64,000 bases of DNA, from the NCBI GenBank assembly GCA_016946835.1, contig JACVTC010000013.1, forward strand, positions 1,659,501 through 1,723,500, given 5' to 3'. Shown here piece after piece: positions 49,159 to 60,846 of the stretch; within the stretch, counting starts at the first letter, position 1, and the number at the start of each line of letters is the position of its first letter. The DNA comes from Neocallimastix lanati (nom. inval.). Its lineage: Eukaryota > Neocallimastigomycota > Neocallimastigomycetes > Neocallimastigales > Neocallimastigaceae. The notes beneath the pieces are model-generated. The model searched no databases, was not told where the DNA came from, and saw only the letters and a program-made list of their open reading frames with translations. A program made the position numbers and the translations under genes.

Positions 49159-50555
49159 AATTTTTTTTTTAATATAAAAAAATACCAAAAGATTAAAAAA
49201 AAATTTTAATTAATAATGAATAAATGAAAAATGAAGGATCAAAGTATTAAAAAAAAAGTAATAAATTAAATTTCCATATAAGGTAATAATTAATTTGAAA
49301 AAAGTTATTAAAAAAAAAAAAAAAAAAAAAGTTTTTTAATAATAATAATAGTAATTATTTATACTTTTTTTGTCAAAAACTTAAAAAATAAAAAAAATAT
49401 ATAAAAAAAGATAAAATTTTTTTTAAAATTTATAAAAAAAAAAAAAAAAAAAAAAGAATTATAAGATGTAAAAAATGAAAATTTAAATTATCTTACCTTA
49501 CTCTATATTATATATAAACTTTACATTTTTTTTTTAGATAAATTATAACCTATCACCTTTGTAATTTTATAATATAAAAATATAAATAATATAATAATTA
49601 AAATAACATGATAGTAATTATAAAAATAATTCAATATAAATTTAAATAGATAATAATAGATTATAATATATTTATTTATTTATACTTGATTATATAATCT
49701 ATTTATTAAAATTATTTATAACTATATATTCTATACCACAATAAAATATATATATATATATATATACGTTAGATAAGAAATATTAATAATATATATTAGG
49801 AAAGAATTATATAAATATATTATTAGAAATTATATAGTATATTATACATACATTACAGAAATTATATATTCATCGTTTTTTAAAATAATTATACTATTTC
49901 AAATAATAATATTACTCTATAACTAAATAAAACTATTATGATTCTATATGTTATCACATTTCTTATAAATACATATAATAAAAGATTATAATTATAATAA
50001 TTTTATTTACTAATATTTATATATTTTTATGAATATAATAAATTTTATAAATTTAATTTCAATGGAATACTTAAATACTAAATATTACAATATCCATAAA
50101 ACATCATACTTTAAAAAAACACACACACACACACACACAATTAGTGCAAATTTTATACTATTTAATTTTAATTCTATATTACTACATTTTTTATTTCTAC
50201 TTTTAAAAAATATAATATATACATAAATATATATAGAAAGAAAGAAAGAAAGAAAGAAAATATTAAATACATATTTACAAAATATAAAATATATTAATAA
50301 AAATTATAAATTTACAAAATAAAAAAGTACATTTAAAAATTTTCGATCATTTATAAATCGAATATATATATCAAATATATATATGAAAAAAAAAAATAGT
50401 GTTTTCATATTTCATTATTATCCATTGATAAAGTTTCCTCATATCAATCGTCCCCCAATGAATCTCATTGAGATATAACACTTCATATCAAATCCTTCAA
50501 ATGAATATAAATATAAAAATAATAATAATATATTTATACATTTTTCATTCATAAT
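49159..50555. other. AT-rich spacer
   Basis: No gene. Holds A runs (49310-49330, 49435-49455), a TA run (49744-49766), a CA/AC dinucleotide run (50119-50139) and a GAAA run (50235-50259). The plus frame at 50029-50226 crosses the dinucleotide run and is not credible. A GC-richer patch at 50440-50500 (CCCCCAATGAATCTCATTGAG) lies directly below copy 7, probably its 3' UTR. Confidence 0.45.
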
Positions 50556-50948
50556 CTATATCTGAGCACCATCATGTTTAATAGTTTCAGATAAAATTCG
50601 ATGAGCCGATTGCTGTCTTGAAATAGACTTTGCATCAAAACAAACTTTAGCTCCTGGTCGAGAAATAACTCCATCCTTTAAAGTCCATCCAAGATTTTGA
50701 CTTGGAATAAATTCTTTAAATCCATTCGCTTTCAACCATTTATTACATTCCACAAATAAAGCATTGGCAAGATCTTGTGCACTTGGATTATTATTACCTT
50801 CACTTTTAATTTTATGAAGAACCATTTCAGCATTTGGAAATGGTGATTGTGGTTTAAAAGCCATATTTTTACATGACGGTTCTCTCTTGAGACGCATCAT
50901 AGTTGGAATAGCATGACGATATTGACGAGTAGCAGTAGCAGTAGACAT
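50556..50948 (-). CDS. Small basic protein, cluster family, copy 7
   Basis: 130 aa, starting MSTATATRQYRHAIP, with the complete consensus core including VCFDAKS. Nearly identical to the 45.6 kb copy inside the frame (three residue changes, TAG instead of TAA stop) while the 5' flank, a long T run, and the 3' flank do not align. The abrupt loss of similarity at both ends of the reading frame points to gene conversion limited to the frame, or to insertion of a copied transcript; no poly-A tail supports the second. It is the last family copy found in the window. Function unknown; no signal peptide, membrane segment or known motif. Confidence 0.75.
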   Translation of the reverse strand: MSTATATRQYRHAIPTMMRLKREPSCKNMAFKPQSPFPNAEMVLHKIKSEGNNNPSAQDLANALFVECNKWLKANGFKEFIPSQNLGWTLKDGVISRPGAKVCFDAKSISRQQSAHRILSETIKHDGAQI

Positions 50949-53699
50949 CTTTTTTTTTTTTTTTTTTTTGTTTTGATTTGTTTTTTTACTAAATTAATCA
51001 AAATAATAGCTTATAATAAATTACTGATTTATATTATAAAAAAAAATTTTAAAAGTATATATCTTATTGAATATAGTTTTGTTATAATTGATACAAATTT
51101 ATTTTTGTTATAATTTATTTTTTTAAAGAAAAAAATTAATGGTTTATATATGTTTTTTTTTAATATCAATAAAATAAATAATATATTGAAATATATTATA
51201 ATATATAATATAATTAAATTGATTTTTATCAAAAATGTTTAACAAAAAAATTTTTGTAATTAATTTAGATTATAATATATTAAGCAATTGATTAAAATAT
51301 ATTAAATTTACAATATTTATCAAAAAAAAAAAAAAAAAAATTAAAATTTATAATATTTAAATATTCAAATTTTTGATTATCAAAATTTTATTAATAATTA
51401 TCATGAATAATAAAATAAATCAAAAATAATAAAAAAAAATTATTTCATTAAAGTAATGAATATATATTTATTTATAACTAATTTTTATAAATAATATTTT
51501 AATACTATTCATATAAATTAATTTATGAAATATTCATTCATTTATTCATAATTAATATTATTTATTTGTGAAATAAAGAAATCCAGAAAAAAAAATAAAG
51601 TTATAAAATAATGAAATGAATACTCTTAAAAGGTATGAAAGAAAATATATTAAATTAAATATAAAAAAAATAAAAAATAAAAAATAAAAAAATAAAGGAA
51701 AGTTAAAAAAAATTTTAAAAGCATTCAATATAAGATTATATTTACCATTTATGTTATTATATTAATATGATTAAAAAATATTAACATTAATATGAATATA
51801 TAATTATTAATAAGATATTTTTATAATTGAAAAATTTCACCTTTCTAAATTTAATAATTGTAAAGTATAAAATTAATAATTAGATAATTGCTATTTTTAA
51901 ATTTTGGAGTTTATATTAAATAAGAAAATATATACTTATATTTTTATTTCTTTATATAATAGCTTATATATATATATAATAAAACCTATTAATATATTTG
52001 TAATAATAATAAATTTAAATATATTACATTTGATAGAAACAACAAAATTAAAAATTTAATTCAAAATAATTAATTACAACATAATTATTAAAATAAAATA
52101 AATATTATATATTTAATAATATAAAGTTATATATAAGTATTTATCAATTCTATATGTCTTATCGCTGAATGTAAGATATAATATATACTTGTATTTATAA
52201 CATAAATTTTAAATACAATAAAATTAATATATAATATTCAGAAGAATAATAATTTTATTATGAACAGGTTTATTATTTTTATATATATATAAAACAATAT
52301 AAAGGTTAAGTAAATAAAGTTATTGTTCAAACGTATGATAGTTTGTTGATGAAAAAAAAATATATTTAAAATTTTTAATTTAAAATTTCCTTTTATGGTA
52401 ATAATTAATATTTTTATTTAAAATTTTAAAAACTAATTTTTTTTAATATTATTAATTCTTAATAAAAAAAAATTAACCACCAACATATTAAGAAGATAGA
52501 ATGTTATTAAATATATTTATTCAATTTAATTATTAAATAAAAATTTATATAAATAAATCATTAAAAAACACATCTCAATCATATATATGAAATATATATG
52601 AAATAATTATCAATTGAGAAAAAATATTTAAAAAAAAAAAAAATTATTTTAAAATTATATTTTATTTATTAAAAATAAGATATTAAAACATTTTTTCTTA
52701 TTATATATTTTTATTTAAAGTTAATAAGTATATAATACATATATCAAAAATTGATAATTAACATATATAATATTTATAATTGTCTTTTCATTATTATATC
52801 AAAATTATTATTTCATAATTATCAATAAAAACATTAATAATAAAAATAAAATAATAAATTATTATTACTTTATATCATAAATTTTTAATGATATTATACT
52901 TTGTCAAATGGCATTCATTATTTAATTGATAAAAGTAGTAAAATATAGATATATATAATAATATTAGAAATAAAATGCATTAACAAATCTATTTATATAT
53001 AATAAATAACAGATTTATATAAATATTTAATTATATTTTCTTCACCTAAATATAAAAATTATAAATGATAAAAAACGTTATCAAAAAAAATTTATTGGTC
53101 AATTTTTTTTCTTATCATTAAAAATTTACAGAAATCTTTTTTTTTTTTTTTTTTTTGAAATTTAATATCTATATTATATTATATATGAATTAGAGTATAG
53201 AACTTCTTATTTACTTAAATCATTATTAAATAAATATAATAATTATTATTTATTATTTTTTCTTTTAATTATATAAATTTATATGTAATTTATTTCTCTT
53301 TATTCAAATAATCTAAATAATTCTATAAAATAAAGTTTAATTTATTTACTTTTTATAATACAAAACATAAAATAAAATCATTTGAGTATTTGAATATTTG
53401 AATAGCAATTTTAATTATTAGGTCTGAAACTGAGTATTTGAATTAATTGTGATTTTAATCATTTGAAATTGAAACTTAGTATTTGAATGAAAAGCAATTT
53501 TAATCATTTAGTTCTTTTTTAAAAAATATTAAATATACTTAACTTAACTATACAAAATTTATTAAGGTATTAAAATTTTCTTTGTTCATTACATTTAAAG
53601 AGTTATATATATTATCAATTCATACATTTATGTAATGAATATTCGTTATTAACTAATAATAATTTAGATAAATTTTTAATAGAAATAAGTAATAAGAGT
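50949..53699. other. AT-rich spacer
   Basis: Upstream region of copy 7, then about 2.7 kb of A/T sequence. Short imperfect repeats of TATTTGAAT...TTTTAAT occur at 53380-53510. Frames at 50913-51113 and 51029-51232 are low-complexity F/I/K and are not genes. Confidence 0.45.
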
Positions 53700-53704
53700 T
53701 ATTT

Positions 53705-53835
53705 AAATTACTAATCAATTGGTAATAAATATTATATAATAAATTACTAATTAATTGGTAAAATTATTATATAATAAAATACTAATTAATTGGTAAAAAA
53801 TATTATATAATAAATTACTAATTAATTGATAATAA
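53705..53835. repeat. TTACTAATTAATTGGTAA minisatellite
   Basis: Four units of about 36-38 bases built on ACTAATTAATTGGTAATAAA followed by TATTATATAATAAAT. Confidence 0.8.
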
Positions 53836-53867
53836 ATATTAATAGAATTAAAACTAAAAAAAATAAG

Positions 53868-54030
53868 CCGTTTTTCGTGGTCAATGGAGACCTATGTAAG
53901 AAATGTATAGGAGAATTCAGCTCCGGAAAGACGTGTTAACAATGTATTGTGAGCGGCGACTCTATACTGTTTACTGGTAATTCCATATATCCTCACACAT
54001 CACACCGACAGTAATAACTGTTGGAGTAGT
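53868..54030 (+). mobile_element. Body fragment of the SINE-like element
   Basis: Aligns by eye with 48971-49110: CGTGGTCA, then TATGTA, then CTCCGG, the GAGCGGCGA core (53966 against 49038), then TAATAACTGT. It lacks the tRNA head, so it is 5'-truncated or a different subfamily. It is followed by TAACTATATAAAAATA and no tail is obvious. Confidence 0.65.
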
Positions 54031-54564
54031 AACTATATAAAAATATAATATTAATATAATTTTTATATAAAAATAAAGTTTTTTTGGAATTTTTATTATT
54101 TTTTTTTTCTTTATCTATTTTTATTTTTTTAATCAAATTAATAATAATATTATAAAATACTAACAGTACTACTATTATTACTGCTATTACTACTATTACT
54201 ACTACTATTATTATTATTTATACTACTATTATTAATAATAACAACAATAATAATAATAATAATTAATTATAATATAAATATAAATGTGTATGAATGATTT
54301 TGAAGAAAACCTAAATTGTTAAGAGATAGATAAATGTGAATCTTTAGTTGGTACATATAATTCGTTTTGAATATGAATATATCAAAATTAATGATTTATA
54401 TCCTGATTCATAAATATATTTAACCAATTCTTGAAGTGATAAAATTGTTTAAGAAATTACAAAAAGGAATATTTAAATATTAATAATTTTAATTAATAAT
54501 TTTTTATATTATTAATTAAAATTATTTATTTAAAAACTATTTATTTTTTTTATATATTAGTTTA

Positions 54565-54600
<36 letters not shown>
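54031..54600. other. AT-rich spacer with ACT/ATT microsatellite
   Basis: TACTACTATTATTACTGCTA-type trinucleotide run at 54165-54265 passing into AAC/AAT. A TA run at 54568-54600 directly precedes the relic frame. No gene. Confidence 0.5.
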
Positions 54601-54602
<2 letters not shown>

Positions 54603-55000
54603 GAACTACTATAGATTTGATTTAAATGAAGATGATGATTACGGCCAATATGAAAAGGCAATTATGGGAAATAAAAATTTAGCAGTGGTTAAAAACAACC
54701 CTTATTAGTTGTTTTATGATGTTTGTCAACATGGAATAATTTATAAAATATTAACTAAATCAATTGGATTTATTTCTCTTGAATGAAAATAAATAAAAAA
54801 TAATATTAATGCTTACACAGATCAAGATAAAAAGTAATGCTTTCCAAAGTTAAAAGAACTTAAAAATTAATTATAAAAATTGTTTCATATTTATGATATT
54901 CCGTTTATTCTTTCAAGTTTTTCAATTAAAAGTTTGTATTAATGTAATATATTAAAATTTCAATTATAAAAACGATAGAATTTTATTGATATAGTTCAAG
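54601..55000 (+). pseudogene. Relic of an unidentified protein gene
   Basis: An ATG at 54601 opens MNYYRFDLNEDDDYGQYEK and 35 codons before a TAG at 54706-54708. The same frame then continues to give protein-like text for another 90-100 codons (LFYDVCQHGIIYKILTKS; FHIYDIPFILSSFSIKSLY) interrupted by in-frame stops of all three kinds but without frame loss. Composition is less AT than the flanks. All three stop codons are used, so a recoded genetic code is unlikely; a decayed gene is the simple reading. I recognise no family, though the acidic start followed by a repeat-like body recalls large lineage-specific families in such genomes. Confidence 0.45.
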
Positions 55001-56563
55001 GCTTGAAGAAAATATTTTATTAAACTATTGAATAATTAATAAAATTTTTGTATTTAAACATTTTTATAATACGTAATACTTTTTTTCTTTTCGATTTAAA
55101 ATGAATATTTTGAGTTCTATATTTTAAAATTTTATTACAATTTTGCTTCATTAATAATTATAAAAATTATCTTAATTTTTAATACAAATATAAATAAATA
55201 TAAATCATTTTATATACATATATTTATGTATATACTTTATTATATTTCATTAAATTTTTTATAGTATGTGGAGTGGTATATAGAATATTAAAAATATATG
55301 AACTAATTTTCAAAAAAAAAAAAAAAATTTAAAATAATTGTCAAATTCATTTTTTTTTTTTTTTTTCATAAAATTTCCAAAAAAAAAAAAAAAAAAAAAA
55401 AAGTCATTTATATCAGACATATAATAATTCAAATTATTCATATGATTAATAGGATTTCAATACAAATATTTTTTATAATTTAGATTATAGTTATAAATCA
55501 TGAAAATGAAGACCTTTTATAATTGAAAAAAAAAAAGATAAGAATTCATGATAATCTTAAAATATCAATAGATTTCTTATCTCAATATTTTCTTTTTTTT
55601 TTTTTTTTTTTTTTTTTTTTCACAAATTTAGGAGTTCAATATAAATATATAAAAAATGTATACATTTGTTACTAATTTTATTTGTAAAAGTAAAATAAAG
55701 ATAACTATTGATAACTCTATTACAGGGTAAAAATCAAAATTTCTAATTATTCAAATATCAATAAATATAATAAATAATCATACATAGGGAATAAATTTAT
55801 TAATTATTATCAACAAAATTTTAAGAAAGTTTCATTAAAATTTTGTTAAAAAGAATAAAAAATAAAATAAAATAAAAGAAGAAATTTTTTCTAAAAAAGT
55901 ATTGAAATAAATGTTTTTTTTTCTTTAAATATTTAGTTTATTTCATAGAAAAAAAAAAATATATTTATATATGTATATAGGAAGCAAATTTAATTAAATA
56001 ATACTAGGTATAATAATAAACTAATTTTTAAAATATACATTTATAAAAACAACTATCATCATTTGTATTTAATTTTTTTTAATAGTATTACTTTTATTTA
56101 ATTTTTTTTTTTTTTTTTTTTTTTTGGTATAAAATTATTAAAACAAAAAAATTAAAATACAATATATTTAAATATTGAAATGGTGAACGTTTTGGGTTTA
56201 AATTATGTATTATAATATATTAAATATATATATATTATATATTTATGAAATATATATAATGTTAATTGATGTCTACATTAGGATATATAAAAAATGATGT
56301 GCAAAATAATTTTATATTATGATATATATTGTTTTAAGTGAATTTTTTTTTTTTATTATTACTTTTTTTTTTATACTAATTATAATGTAATTTATTGTAA
56401 TATTAACGAATATTTTGTTTAGTGATGAATAACATTATATATCAAAATTAAGTACTACTGTATATATAATTTTTTAATAGTTTTATTTTTTTTTTTTTTT
56501 TTGAATTGTTATAATGAAATAATAATATATCATATTACTATATTGTCATTATTGTCAAAATAA
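55001..56563. other. AT-rich spacer
   Basis: Homopolymer-rich (55312-55327, 55380-55402, 55591-55620, 56101-56126). No coding or RNA gene seen. It ends at the stop of the MYCBP-like gene. Confidence 0.45.
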
Positions 56564-57339
56564 CTATTCTTCTCCATGTACTTCATTTTCTTCTGTTTCA
56601 TTCTTTTTATATAATTTTTTTTTTACAATTATAGAAATAATAAAAATAGATTTTTATTTAATTAAATATTATAATTATAATATATATTTATAATATATAA
56701 CACATTAGTAATTGAAATTCTCTCTTTAATTGGCATAAGCCTTTCTAATTATTTATAATAAAAAATATTATTTATATTTACTTGTTTATATTGCGCTAAC
56801 TCTGCTTCTAATTCTTCTACTTTCCTTCTTAATTCATCATTTTCTGCTTTTAAAGCTTCAATATCAATTTCTGATGGTCCTCCTAAAAACTGCTTTATAA
56901 AACTTTTTTTTATTATTATTATTTTTATTATAATTAATATTATTTATTAATTAGTTATTTCAATTATAAAAAAAAATAAATATTTATAAATTCTTTTCTC
57001 TAATAGTTAATATAATATTTTTTTATTCATAAAAAAAAAAAAAAAAAAAAATTAAATACTAACTCTAAAGGATTTTCTGGTTTTTCAGATTCTTCATATA
57101 AACCGACAAGAACTAATTTCAGTTAAATATTAAATAATGATTTATAATAAAATTAGCTTTTTAATTAATGGTATTAAATATATTTAAAAGAAAAATTATT
57201 ACACTATTTAAACGTTAAAAGATTTAAAAAAAAAAATTTTTTTTTTTTCATCCATTTAATGAATAATACCTTTCGTTAAAGCATCTATAATACCATTGTT
57301 TTCTAAATACTTTCTGAAAGCTTCTTTTGTTTGATCCAT
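56564..57339 (-). CDS. MYCBP: MYCBP (AMY-1)/FAP174-like protein, four exons
   Basis: Spliced gene of 92 aa. Exons on the minus strand: 57339-57270, 57112-57064, 56902-56782 and 56602-56564 (70, 49, 121 and 39 nt); introns are GT-AG (donors GTATTA, GTTAGT, GTAAAT) of 157, 161 and 179 nt. The protein starts MDQTKEAFRKYLENNGIIDA, then LTKVLVGLYEESEKPENP, LDFIKQFLGG, and a leucine-spaced coiled coil (about residues 56-76, LKAENDELRRKVEELEAEL), ending AQYKQNETEENEVHGEE. This follows human MYCBP block by block (RRYLEKSGVLDTLTKVLVALYEEPEKP; LDFLKHHLG; coiled coil), where the first half is a dimerisation/docking-like helix pair that binds AKAP-type partners. In Chlamydomonas the orthologue FAP174 belongs to the flagellar central pair. 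A role in the zoospore flagellum is therefore inferred. Exon junctions were set by hand from frame and homology. Confidence 0.88.
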
Positions 57340-58436
57340 TTTTATTACTTTATTTTTTTATATTTATTTTTTTTATAATAAATTTAAATGATTTAATAAT
57401 TACTTCTATTCCTTTATTAATATATATAATTTTCTTATTAAAATACAATTTCTATTAAAAAAAAATTTATAAATTTTTAATAATAAAAAATCTTAAAAAA
57501 AAAAAAAAAAATAAAATTAATTTAAGAAAAAATAAATTTAACAAAATAAACAATTTTTATTTATTTAATATATATAATATAAAAGAAATAAAAATTATAA
57601 ATTTTTTTCATTTCGAAAACTATAAAAAATAAAGTTTAACTATTTTAAAAATTTTGAAATTGTTTTTTTTTTATAAAATATAAAATATATATATTTATAT
57701 TTATATTTTATAATTTATTATTATTATAGATAATATAATACTATTTAATTATATAACTAAATAATAAATTTATTGCTTTATTTTTCTATGGTAAACTCTA
57801 TTAATCATAAAGAATTATATGATTTATATTATATAATAAATAAATAATTTTTTTTTTAAAAAAAAAAAAATAATTATATTATTAATATATATATATTTAA
57901 TTTTTTATAATCAACTTTACTTTAACTAATTAATAGTAAATTAAATGAAATAAAAAAAAAAAAAAGAAGATTAAGAAAAACAAAAAAAAAAAAAAAAAAA
58001 AAAAAATTAAAATTAAACTAATTAATTATTATATTGATATCGGAGTTTTAAAAAAAAAATATATATATATATTTATATATATAAATTATATTGTAATATA
58101 TTAAATATAAAAAATATTTAATTTTTTTTTTTTTTTTTATTTTTATTTTTAGTGTAGTATTTGATGATATATTTAATAAATGTACAAATAAATAAATAAT
58201 CTATAATTTCAGTAAAAATTTTTGTAACCATTATTCAATAATTTTGATTTGTTTTATTCCTATTAGAATTAATAATAGTAATATTTAATATTTATTATTA
58301 TTTGATATTCATATATTTTATTATTAATAGTATTAATCATAATAACTATAGTATTATGTTTTTAAGATTGGTTACACAATTTTTATACATCGAAACTTAA
58401 TATAACAAAACAAAATAAAAAATAAAAAATATAAAT

Positions 58437-58473
<37 letters not shown>

Positions 58474-58500
58474 AAAAAAAGTAAATGTTGATATTTAAAT
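57340..58500. other. AT-rich spacer upstream of the MYCBP-like gene
   Basis: Presumed promoter next to 57340, then A/T homopolymers (57497-57512, 57951-58006). A tandem AAAAATAAAAAAT run lies at 58425-58480. No gene. Confidence 0.45.
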
Positions 58501-60015
58501 GATGGTGCCCATTATTATACCCTTTTGAACCTTGATATTGAAAAAAATTGATTTTAAATAAAAGAAATGAAATTTATTTTAGAAAAAATAAAGTATCAGA
58601 TGATTATTTAAACAGAAAACTAAAACAAAATATTGTTTAAAAGTAATGATTATTATTTCGATTCAGAATTTAAAGAATATATTTCCTTAATATTCATGGC
58701 ATCTTCTTTTATTTTTTAATAATATAATATTAAACAATAGAATTATTAAAAAAAAAATAAACAAGCAAAAAAACTCCTTCATATTATTTAAAGCATCGTG
58801 ACGAGAATAGAAGATAAAAAGATGATGATATATATATATATTACATGGGTTATTTAATTTGAATAGAAAATATATTTAAGAATTCCTTAAAAAACAATAT
58901 TTTAAACTTTGAAAAAAAAAAATTATATTGAAGTTGCTACTATCATAGATACCTTAAATAAAACGAGTAATATAGAAAAGATTGATTTTATTAGTATCTC
59001 TTTTTTATTTTTTTTTTTATAAGTTTAATAAAACTAAGATTTGTAGATTTAATATAATATAAATTAATTATAACAAATCAATATACTACTTTAATAAAAT
59101 TATTATGTGTATATAGAATATTTATTATGAGTAAAAATTGTCATTTATTTGAAAATTCAAAATTTCATAGTATGAGTTTATGAACGTAGCTATTTCAAAT
59201 CATTTTTATATTTTTGAAGTTTTATTTCAACCTACTCTTTGAGTTACTGAAAGTAAATAGTTTAAGTAAAGAATATATAATCTATTTAAATATTTTAAAA
59301 ATATTATACTTTAATAAATATTATAAAAAATTGAATAATTATTTATATGATGATATGATGATATTTTAAATACAAATTTTAAAGAAGTGATAAATTTAAA
59401 AGAATATGTTCGTAATGAAAAAAAAAAAAAATTGCGCATTAACAAATAATATTTTAAATATTGTTAATGAAAAATTAAAAAGAAATAAATCATTCATCAT
59501 TAGATTTATATAGCTTAAAACCTTAGGGTAACCGGAAATTGTGAAATAATATTCAACAACTCCTCTGACATATACTTTTTTGTTTGTTTGTTTGTTTGTT
59601 TGTTTGTTCAATTGCATAAGTAAAAAATAAGTTATATGAAATAATAGATAAAGTTAAAACTGAAAATGTAGAAATTTTGTTATCTCTTTCTATATAAATA
59701 TGATTAAATAATGAAATCAATTATTTATTTTAAATTTTATTGAAAAAAAAAATTTATCATAACCAACTATCTATTATCATTAACAATATCTATAATTTAT
59801 TCAAAAGAATAGATGATAGTGAAATATCTTATTAAATTAGTGTAGAAATAATTAATACTTATATTGTATATTATTCATTATGTTATTATAAAATAAATTT
59901 ATATTTTTTTTATAATTGAAGATATTATAAATAATAAATATGAAGGTAGCTGAAATCATTTAAATATAGAAAAGTTTTTCATAATAAAATCTTTTCTTCG
60001 TTTCAAAATATAATC

Positions 60016-60050
<35 letters not shown>

Positions 60051-60140
60051 AAGATGTTGATAGATAAATTATTTTGTATTCCATACAGTTATGATAAAAG
60101 ATTTCTTCGTTTTTATGCTTTTAGAAATCGTTTACAAGAT
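58501..60140. other. Weakly coding-like, decayed region
   Basis: Composition rises slightly and scattered protein-like pieces appear on the plus strand, for example YIEVATIIDTLNKTSNIEK (about 58925-58980) and IDKLFCIPYSYDKRFLRFYA (about 60058-60117), but no frame stays open and no family is recognised. A TTTG tetranucleotide run of eight units is at 59578-59609, and a T run of about 30 at 60018-60049. The minus frame of 73 codons at 59396-59617 starts in the tetranucleotide run and is doubtful. It may be an old gene relic or chance. Confidence 0.3.
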
Positions 60141-60189
60141 TTGAAATTAAAAATAAAAATAAAAGTTAATAAAAAAAAAAAAAATAAAA

Positions 60190-60810
60190 TAAATAAAAAA
60201 ACTCAATAATACTATGTATTTCGGCAAGTTGTACTATGTGGAAATTTTTCCCTTCCTAACAAATAAAAAAAAAATAATAAAACCTAGAAGTAACATCTTT
60301 AAAATAGATAATGTGGTGTCCACTAAACTCTCCCCGGATTCATCATTTATTGAACTACTAGGGCAAGATTCACCCTTCGTAGAAATAGATGAAGATCCTG
60401 TATTATCATTATACCTTATCAGTACAACGTCGACGCTCTTGGTTATGTTTGGTATTTTGGAATACCTATCAAATAATAGTTCAAACAAACTACTTAATGA
60501 TAGGTATTGCCCTTGTTAAGAATTCCGCCAAGCCCACAATTTTTGGAACAGGTGACTCAGATGAACCTTTGAAAAGTAGTTCATTTAATTGTCTCTGTTC
60601 CCCACTATCGAAATGTAGTTCATTTAAAACTAAAGTCCCACCAAGAAGGAACAAGTATATATAATGATTGATATAATCTTCAAAATTAGAAATAGAGTCA
60701 TAGGAAGAAAGAGGAAGAATAATGTCTAATATAGTCGCTGTTTTCTGAATTTGTTTTACCATTTTTAGAGAAGGAACCGATACACCACAATAGACCAATA
60801 TTAATGTTTG

Positions 60811-60814
<4 letters not shown>
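60190..60814 (-). mobile_element. Older, internally deleted LINE copy, left (3') part
   Basis: Minus-strand non-LTR retrotransposon fragment. It aligns from 60210 to about 60712 with the 3' end of the neighbouring LINE (60975-61474), then jumps to sequence equal to 62068-62160, so about 600 bases of the reverse transcriptase C-terminal half are missing. The junction lies near a shared AGA. Two open minus frames (60234-60488, 60490-60798) are pieces of the LINE C-terminus in different frames and are not genes. The copy is cut at 60814 by the insertion of the next LINE and resumes at 63221. Confidence 0.85.
60798..60814. repeat. Target-site duplication, left
   Basis: ATATTAATGTTTGAATT, identical to 63221-63237. 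It lies immediately against the poly-A tail (T run) of the inserted LINE and is part of the older copy, as expected of target-primed reverse transcription. Confidence 0.88.

Positions 60815-60846
<32 letters not shown>

Noticed and set aside
54601-55000. Stop-codon reassignment (recoded genetic code)
   Set aside because: TAA, TAG and TGA all occur in the frame, while the intact genes of the window use stops normally.
59396-59617. 73-codon minus frame starting with NKQTNKQTNK
   Set aside because: Its start is the TTTG tetranucleotide run and its end is poly-Phe; the short middle part shows no known similarity.
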